A DNA stretch of 64,000 nucleotides, taken from NCBI GenBank assembly GCA_017591395.1, contig WEDG01002815.1, positions 25,001 through 89,000 on the forward strand, read 5' to 3'. The stretch comes from Schistocephalus solidus. Lineage: Eukaryota; Platyhelminthes; Cestoda; Diphyllobothriidea; Diphyllobothriidae. The translations under genes and the position numbers were made by a program. Numbering within the stretch: position 1 is the first letter of the stretch; the number at the start of each line of letters is the position of its first letter. Positions 56,311 through 64,000 of this stretch are shown here, piece after piece. Under the pieces are notes generated by a model, which did not search any database, was not told where the DNA came from, and was given only the letters and a program-made list of their open reading frames with translations.

Positions 56311-58470
56311 TCTGCAAATTGATTGTAACAAAATATATATATACTAACACACAGATTAATCTTAAATTCAAGGTGGTTTTTTTAAAAGCTGGTCTATAAA
56401 CACTGCACTTTTTAACCCTCCAGACTACATTTCCCGTTTTTCTAAACCAACCTTTCAATTGATGTATTCTGGTCCATTTTCGACACTTAATTCATCAAGG
56501 GAAAATTAAAAATCCTGCTAACTTTATTGTATTTCCGAATTATAAGAGGTGTCATACGTTTCAATCGTCAGACTTTGGAACGCGCTACTTCACAGCACAG
56601 TACCTACGAGGTTCAGTACGGAGATCCCGAAGAAAACGAAAAATCTGCTAACAACTCAATCGAAACATCTCGGTACCCGTGAATATTCGCACGTCGTTTA
56701 TAATTAATGTAAAAATAAGTGTAGGCTGTCACTACCTCATTAGGGGCACACGACCTTAAACACTATGCTATTCACCAGTTATAGACGACAGACGACATGG
56801 AACGAAAAAGCAAGCATACCACCACCATCACATCACATATCACTGTAGCACGTTAAGCTAAGCACACATTGGCAGTAAGCAAACACTGTCGAGTGAAAAA
56901 CGCTTCAGTTTCGACTAAACAGGGTTTGCGGCAGTCGGCCAACATATTCTCCATGCTAACCGGTTAGTTCGTCGAGGGGTTTGTCGTAGGGTTTAAAACC
57001 TGCCAGAAGCGTTGAGCGATTGTGATCCAAATTTGAAGGGCATCAGAAAGAAAGCAGTTTCGTCTAGCGTTAATGACGTACCACGCATATTTGGTGGGTG
57101 GATACTTATATCGGCAGTTCAGTAGCACGAAGAGGCAGGGCAAAAGGAGAGAGCGACGTCCAAAAGCCAATGGCTTGAGATGCAGTTGGCGAAGTGTAAT
57201 GCTGCGATTTTAAGACCACACAAGAAAGAAATTTCAATAGGGATGCTGGGAAACCGTCAACAACATAAGTTGTCAGTTTAGGGTGAAGGCATCATCAGAC
57301 TAGTCCGTGGTGCCATTATTCGTTATTCGGCGTCGGTGTACCATGAATGCGATCGATCTAGTACTTATTCAGGTGACTGACACACTAGATGCCAAATAAT
57401 ACGAACCCTTTAACTGTGATCTCAGATAAGGATGAAAATACGGAAAGACAAAATGGTAGAGAAAAGAACCTCGGATGTTTTACACAAACCAGCAAACGGT
57501 AGAGCTTTATTCCCACCTCATTCATCAGTTACAACAAAAAGCGTACACAATAAAACGCAGTCAGATATTCACCCGTTCATGTGCAGTTTTATATATGTTC
57601 GATGTCATGCAGGTTAGATACAAGGTTTTCTCTGAAAACACTTCATTGAAATAATACGGTTAATTACGGAAAATAAATAGGTAACGCAGGCATCTAACAC
57701 ATAACCGTAATGAATACTTATAAGTGCGAAGACTTTTGGTAACAGAGACTTGTGAACGATATTCCGGATGCCCAAGGAAAAATGAAGATTTGCAGAGGTT
57801 TACCAATGTCCCCGTTGCCATGTCGCTATAAAATGGTCTTCAAGACCGCAACCTTCACTTTCATAAATTGAATCCAAACCTTTGGGCTTTTTAGGTGTCG
57901 CAAATTCTTCCATCACTGCCACCTCGAAAGTGTTTCTGTGCACGAACCATTTAACTATCGGTCACAATATGTGCAGTGAACCATTACCCCAAAAGTCATT
58001 TCTTTCTCTCTGTGGGCAGATTTTATGCATTATTTTAAACTACTCAATTAAGTATTTGATTAACATGAATAGAAGGTTGACTGGTTCCCACATACTCTGC
58101 TAAGTCTAAGGTTTGAAGAGCTTGTCCTCTTTCTAGGCGCGCCGAACGTTGACGTATGTTCAGATCAACGCGTATGGGTGGTGTGAGGTCTACTAAGATT
58201 ATCTTATATAGAGGCTTTTAGTTAATACCAGTTTTGCGGGTATTTAATGATAGCAAATATCTCCAAGTCATGGTGTCATCATTTTTACTTAGAGGTTTTA
58301 TATGATACATTGAGCAAACTTATGAAGTCATCAAGCTTTTTTACGAACTATTTCATCAATTTGGCCACCTGCTATGTCTTATTCTAAATGTTGTCCGTCC
58401 ATTTAGTGTGACATACACTAAGGATATACAATGGCTAAAGTAGGCTCTTATGTCGTTGAGGACTAACGCT
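56311..58470. other. Non-coding, nothing recognised
   Basis: AT-rich; no supported exon or repeat. Confidence 0.35.
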
Positions 58471-58472
58471 CT

Positions 58473-58853
58473 ATGCAATTTTTTATACTAAATTGCGGTT
58501 TAAGTCTTCGTAGTACGCATCGAATTGTCATCATGACTGCTGTTGGATCTTTAAGTTTGAAATTTTCAGAAGTGCTGTGTTCACCAAAACACGCGTCCTG
58601 CATCGAGCGTTTACTGGACACGAAAAGTAGCTCTGATACAGGTATTCCAGCAAACAAGAGGTTGTCAGGTTACGATTTGACAATTTTGATAAAATTATAC
58701 AAAGTGATAATGGATTGTGAAAAAGAAGGTCCGTTTTTCACTTGGCAAATCATTAAGTTGATTAGCCATCATGAGGAGACCAAAATGACATTAACGCGGA
58801 TATACCCGAGACTGAGAGAAGTAACACAAAACAAACACACTACTTTATTGTAA
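58473..58853 (+). CDS. Possible coding exon, unknown
   Basis: The 126-codon frame has balanced composition, no low complexity and no similarity to the window's repeats. It includes CIERLLDTKSSSDTGIPANK and DLTILIKLYKVIMDCEKEGP and ends at TAA before AT-rich DNA. An acceptor-like aaattttcag at 58559-58568 could start an exon in frame. I do not recognise the family. A chance ORF remains possible. Confidence 0.22.
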   Translation: MQFFILNCGLSLRSTHRIVIMTAVGSLSLKFSEVLCSPKHASCIERLLDTKSSSDTGIPANKRLSGYDLTILIKLYKVIMDCEKEGPFFTWQIIKLISHHEETKMTLTRIYPRLREVTQNKHTTLL

Positions 58854-58859
58854 TAAGTA

Positions 58860-59790
58860 TAAATTTTAATGTATTCTCAGACGAATTGATAGCTCACCCA
58901 GTGCGAATTCGCTTTTCTGTAGGTGTGAGTTGCCTCCTTTCCAAGATTGCAGTGTGAAACTAAGCAAACATAAGGGTAATATGAGTAAATTTTAGTTATC
59001 TGAATAATGCCTTACAAAGTGGACCCTCACCACAGATGTTGTTTTTCGAATGCCTTTTGTGATTCCACCTGCTTAAAGCGCGACTCTCTTAAAGGCTTTC
59101 TGCTTGTAGCTCCCGGATGTAAACAAGAGGCGATCAACGATTCCATTTTTCTGCACTAGAAAGAATTCAAAAATTATATAATAAGTGACTTTACAAAGAT
59201 GGGAACAAGGAGAATAGTAAAATCGATAGCTTAGTCAACTACTATTCAGTATGTGACCTATCCCATTAAACATTTCGACCGAAATTGAGGTGATCAATGA
59301 TGGGTAACTAAAAGGTCTCACATAATATTTATTCACCTATCCTATTCCAATAATATCCTTTTTATATGTAAAATATATGTACAAATAACTTTATCAGTTT
59401 AAATGTTCACAAATTTGATCGGAAATCTACGTTACCTTTTATTTCGTTGGTTTTCTATGCTCATATTTATCCTAGACGAAGGTTGTGCCTCTAATCGTGT
59501 GTTTATTTGGGAAGTAGGGAATCTGATCTCAAGTGTTTTACCAAATGAAACTTGTTACACTTGAAAATTGGATTTTCTTCTCCACGTAACTTAGATGAAT
59601 CAAGGTGAAAGAAAAACATTTATTTAAAAAAAAATCAGACATTTTATCCATGTTAAAATACGGAGTTGCAAATATGCGCGCTTTCCTGTCCTAAAACGCG
59701 GTAATAATATCTTCTTGTCAGACACTTCGATTCAGTCCGCATTCGGTTGTCCTGACTGTGTCATTTTGCCAGGCTTAGGTGGTGTAGAGA
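58860..59790. other. Non-coding, nothing recognised
   Basis: AT-rich. A stretch near 59690 (cctaaaacgcggtaataat) resembles the start of the AT-rich repeat at 32995, too short to call. Confidence 0.3.
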
Positions 59791-59905
59791 AGAGGGTGTG
59801 TGGTAGAGGCTGCGCTGTCTACTATCGCTATAAAAGAATTCACACGCAAGTCACCGTACCTGCATCAACGTAGCAGTGGAGTGCACGGTGGACTCCCTTG
59901 TTAAC
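59790..59905 (-). repeat. Diverged satellite A fragment
   Basis: In plus-strand order, gtagaggctgcgctgtctac, tatcgctataaaagaattca, cacgcaagtcaccgtacctg and gtgcacggtggac are monomer A reversed. Confidence 0.6.
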
Positions 59906-59909
59906 TACG

Positions 59910-61960
59910 GCCGAGCTGTCGTCCTTTGCTTCGGGATGTCGATTCGTCCAGACGCCCACATTCCTTATTCGTGCTCCCGATAATCGGGCCACCGGTAAAT
60001 TTGGCTGGCAGTTAGATAGAGCTAAATGCCGAAGTAAACAAACAGACCTCATGTGTTTACTCAAACTTACTCCACCTTGTGGGAAATCATCAGAGGATTT
60101 CGCTGAACAGACACGCAGCTAAATCAAGGAGTCATGGTATCTCAGCATGAGATTGAGGCAGAGGGGCAGATGCATCTTGGATGAAAATCGATAATTGGTC
60201 ACTCGTTAATTGGGCGAAGATAAGTTACTCCCTTTGGTCACATATTTAAGCTAAGCGCCCGTTAACAACCGAGATTCCTTAAAAAGATTAAACAGAAGCT
60301 AGTACCGGACAGCGTATGATATTAGCGGCTCAACAATAATCATCCTAAATTTCTGGCAGCAGGACAAACTTCCAGGGCAAAGGACGTTTCCTGAAAGATG
60401 CCAGCAACGATAGAAACAAGTATGTTGACGTCTCACGCCATTAAATATGGCTTAAATTCATGAAAAATTTCCCAGCAATCGGAAACCGACCCAACTGCGC
60501 CACTTAAAACTTTAAATTAAAAATGAATGAACTTCAGTAAAATGAAAACATAAAATAAACATTTGAAATAATATTAAGTTGATTCGGAATAATTTGTTTT
60601 TTAAGGAAAAGCGAAAAAAAAAAATGTTTGTCAGCTGAGTAAAGTCAAGTTTTATAAGTTCATAACTAATTTTCACGCAAATAACTGCGAGTAAAACAGC
60701 ATAAGCCCAAAAAATGAAATTATTTTTTATCCAGTTTGCGCTTACCTACCCTACAAGCATTAGTGCAATATTTGGCGTGGCAGTAAATAAACAGCCAAAT
60801 ATTTGATAATGTGTTCCAAAAGAGTTACAAGAGAGTCAGATTAACTTTTCCCACTTTCGGCATTGTTCGAGATGCGATTGACTAAGAAAAAAAGGATTTC
60901 GCTGTGTTAAGATGCCATAGGAATAAAAAGTTTCGCTAACGTTGACATATATGGTCCTCTAGACAGGACACGAGACCAGGAACCACCCCCAAAACAGGTG
61001 TTTTGCGCGGAAAATAAGATTCGGCTCAAGTTTGGTGCTATGGGTTGAAATAAGCGCTACGCAGGACCAACTTTATTTCTTGGACGGGGTGTTCCTAATC
61101 ACCTGTTATTTTTAGGGCGTTTTATGAATAATCTTTACCACGTTTTCATAAAGTCACGGTTTGAGGGCCTGGTCAGTGATTGAGGAGATGAAATAGAAGT
61201 AACAGATGCAAGCTTTCCTTCCGTAAAATTACTGTCTGACTTTTGACGATGCCGGGGATCGCTAAAACGCCCGTGTATATTTCACGAATTTTAGTGCTCT
61301 CAATCGAATATCCGACATTATGGGTTGCGTTTTTGTGCCAATGCAAGCCTTAAAATACGAATATTTATTGAAAGAATTTGTCTAACAAGTGGTTTCCCAC
61401 GTGTTGTCTTTTGTGCAGATGACAATTTTGGTCCTTTTGTAGACCTCACATCCGAAAAATTGAACATCCACGACGAAGACCTGCAATGAAATGGCCTGAG
61501 TCAAGGCAACGCTAAGGTCCGTCTAAATTTGTGAAAACGTCCTCGAAAAATTACTTGACATGTACATATTCTGCCTGATAAATGGGGGATTTTTCCGGAA
61601 AGCATCAAACGAATAAATAAAATACACAGCGGTTGCGGCGCTCCGAAATGACCATAAAAGACTCCGTCATCACGTTTCAAGAACTGCATCACCTACGGAA
61701 CATGCTTTTCATTCCGATTCCGCAACATAATTCCTACCCCAATTGTCAAAATATGGGACAGTTTGACCTAAACAGGTCTTTTGAGTAGTAAATAAGCTAC
61801 TTTGAACAAAATTCGAGGAGGAAGTGGGAGTAGAGACGTCAAAACAGAACTATCATCTACGGTTCCTACGCACCAGAGACCCTGAGGTGACCTGACCTCA
61901 GACGAATAGGAACGTCGGTAACGCCATGGTCGCAGTTACGGCCACAAGGACAGGTGGTGT
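59910..61960. other. Non-coding, nothing recognised
   Basis: No supported feature. Confidence 0.35.
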
Positions 61961-61964
61961 GACC

Positions 61965-62294
61965 TCAAACCAGATCGGAGGACGGGGCGGGGCAGCGACT
62001 GCCGGTAGCACGTATTGCCTGCGTGCAAAGAAGACCATATATGTCGGCAACGGAGTTTCCCATGGACATGGCAGCAGCAGCAGCAGCGGCAGCAGCACCG
62101 GGAGGAGGAGAGCCAGTGAGGCAGGTGTCGACAGCCGGTGCGTGAAGTTGGCTCGGGTCAATTGTAAATGGCATGGCACCTGCCATTAAGGCCTCATTGC
62201 TCCTCGCTGTTTCTCGGCTAGCAATAAGCCGGAGGTTCCAAAAGTTGCACCAACACGGGTTGGCCTTTTGAAACACGTTTTTGGAAAATGGCAT
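61965..62294 (-). CDS. Possible Ala-rich coding exon, unknown
   Basis: The minus-strand frame contains EALMAGAMPFTIDPSQLHAP, then a GC-rich Pro-Gly and nine-Ala run encoded by an AGC/GCT microsatellite, then SMGNSVADIYGLL. Composition resembles low-complexity linkers of animal transcription or RNA-binding factors. An acceptor-like ctttgcacgcag follows the block at about 62022. The opposite strand is also open. No family is recognised; it may simply be a translated microsatellite. Confidence 0.2.
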   Translation of the reverse strand: MPFSKNVFQKANPCWCNFWNLRLIASRETARSNEALMAGAMPFTIDPSQLHAPAVDTCLTGSPPPGAAAAAAAAAMSMGNSVADIYGLLCTQAIRATGSRCPAPSSDLV

Positions 62295-62739
62295 GTTTTT
62301 TTACGGACAAAAATAAATCCAGCGACTTTTTCACCAATCTACGGCATACCTAAATTCCTACACAGAAGGCCGAATCTTTTTCAACACCCCGAATATCACA
62401 CCATTTTCAAGTATTCTTTGCCCAGTTTCAGTTTTAACCTTATCTTAACCGTATTTGATGGTCAGTGGCGTCCTTCCACTGCCACCTATCAGAGCATTAT
62501 TTGCATAACAGTTCAGCTTTAGTCATTGGGCAGAAACTTGCAGAAGTCGCGTTCTGGTTTGTCCTTACTTGAGGACAGAGCCGTCCACAAGTTTTGTCGC
62601 CTGAAATGAGATACATGTTTCATTGGGACCTTACAAGAAGTCTAGCACTTTGGTTGAATCCAACGGACGCCTATTAACAACCATTTTCTCGTTCTTCTGC
62701 TCTATTCAGATACCATTCGTTGTAAAAAACTTTATCAAC

Positions 62740-62870
62740 ATCACCGACAACGACAAGAGAGACCGTCATTAGCCACTGCGTGGCTGTTGGTGGCGCTCGA
62801 GAGTGAACCCCAAGCCAGAGTGAGTTCCGTTAGCGATCGGTGAGTTTTCATCAAACGAATACTAATGCCC
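62740..62870 (+). mobile_element. SINE 3' fragment
   Basis: caccgacaacgacaagagag, gcgtggctgttggtggcgct and gttagcgatcggtgagtttt match the second SINE 3'-end type of 27318-27400 and 29937-30050. Confidence 0.6.
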
Positions 62871-63289
62871 TTTATACGTCGCAAATGAACAGAAGTCCTT
62901 CAGCAAAACTTGGTTTTCGGCCTACTCCTAAATCCGCTTTCTCCGAACCGTGACAGACACGTGTCTTTTAAAGAAGTCGAATTTTATGAACGTTCGCTTT
63001 CGATTATTCATCATCAGGCCTTTACACTAATATAAGGGAGGGAAGAGTAACAAAAGTTTAAACATCCAATAAGCAGTAAGTATGGGTGGAGGGTTGAGGG
63101 CGTCTCGAGGTTAGGGGTTCTAGCCTAGTCCTATAGTGGTGAGGGGCGGAGAGGGGAGGGGGAAGGTATACGCAATTAGCTAGGTTACGGCTTCGTCGCT
63201 GTGATGCAACGTGGAAGGAGGTGGGGACGCAGATGCTGAGTTTGTTTTCGGCCAAACTGAGAGCGTAGAAGCCCAACCCACAAAATGAC

Positions 63290-64000
63290 ATCGGAAACTG
63301 AAAGACCAAGGTTTCTTTAGTGAACCGGAGTTCGAAGCTCTTAAACCCACGGGCACTATCCCCCAAGGCTGCATGGTTTACCAAAGATCCACCAATCAGA
63401 TCTTCAAATCCGGCCGATATTAAACCTGTGTAATTCGCCCTATCACGCAATTGCGAAGTGGCTGGCAGAAAGGCTTAAGCAATTAGACACCACCTTTGAT
63501 TTCATCGATTCCATAAGAACTACAAATCTCAAAGGGAAAACGATGTTGTCTGTAGATGTCACTTACTTTTTCACTAATATTCCTCTCACGGAAACCATAG
63601 AATACTTGGGTTATGAAATTGTAAGACAGGATTTTCCGATTGGCATACCGGTCGGAAACCTCAAGGAATTGCTCTTTAACTGCACTTTAAATGTTCAATT
63701 CAGTTTCGATGGCAATTTTCACCGTCAGATCGATGGCATAGCTATGGGTCCACTCCTTGGACTTCTACCAGCTGATATCTTTATGGTGAAACTAGAGAAC
63801 AACCAGCTCTCTCCAGTTATAAAGGACCCTTTCTTCGTATGCTAGATATGTAGATAATATCTTTGCAGTAGCAGAGTAAAAGCTTGTCTTGGATACTCTC
63901 CTGGATAAAGTGAATCAGGTTCACCCGGCTCTAACTTTCACTTTTAAAAAGAGAATGGAGAGCGCTTCTCATTTCTGGACGTCCTACATAATAAAACGTC
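63290..64000 (+). mobile_element. Penelope-like element reverse transcriptase, partial
   Basis: Frames in sequence give PRLHGLPKIH (63362), SPYHAIAKWLAERLKQLD (63440), LSVDVTYFFTNIPL (63546), LKELLFNCTLNVQFSF, RQIDGIAMGPLLGLLPADIF, RYVDNIFAVAE (63845, where the family has a YVDD catalytic pair) and FSFLDVLHNKT at the window edge. This order and the DG-x-AMG-x-PLG block are typical of Penelope-like RTs, which usually end in a GIY-YIG nuclease; that part would lie beyond 64000. Frameshifts near 63420, 63840 and 63950, plus YVDN for YVDD, indicate a dead copy. Confidence 0.82.

Overview
This is a eukaryotic, almost certainly metazoan, nuclear window. It has spliced exons with GT-AG borders, a cytosolic tRNA-Leu gene, an exon set for the ciliary protein IFT20, a LIM-homeodomain-type LIM exon, and dense non-LTR retrotransposons, SINEs, satellites and microsatellites. 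Degenerate TTAGGG-like tracts, LINE-rich intergenic DNA and short exons in long introns fit a flatworm. A tapeworm is my best guess, but the sequence alone does not prove it. Most long open frames are repeat-derived; only about 0.7 kb looks like host coding or tRNA sequence.

Layout. 1-4.2 kb: AT-rich repeats and one LIM-domain exon on the minus strand. 4.2-9.8 kb: arrays of two related satellite monomers (called A and B here) with CA microsatellites. 9.8-21.6 kb: four copies of one APE-endonuclease/reverse-transcriptase LINE (copies A to D) joined to the same satellites; its C-terminus carries an array of C2H2-like zinc fingers. 22-34 kb: satellite fragments, a 420-bp trinucleotide tract, tRNA-derived SINEs in tandem and inverted arrangement, and low-complexity DNA. 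34.0-35.8 kb: a decayed CR1/jockey-like LINE. 37.2-41.3 kb: IFT20 on the minus strand (three exons, last exon not found). 44.7-56.1 kb: a cluster of copies of an unusual TIR element (named X1 to X6 here). It has CCCTAATA termini, an apparent 2-bp target duplication, and an intron-containing gene whose C-terminal part resembles the DUF4806 domain. 56.2 kb: tRNA-Leu(CAG). 63.3-64 kb: a Penelope-like reverse transcriptase running off the window.

The most interesting part is the 44.7-56.1 kb cluster. It contains one copy nested inside another with a reconstructable empty site, a clean internal-deletion derivative, shared nonsense mutations between copies, three 20-bp subterminal repeats near one end only, and an adjacent diverged DUF4806-like gene tail. 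I see no classical transposase in it. Second is the LINE family with a five-finger C-terminal array and its repeated association with satellites A and B. All copies of both families carry lesions, and nothing here was confirmed by a database search.
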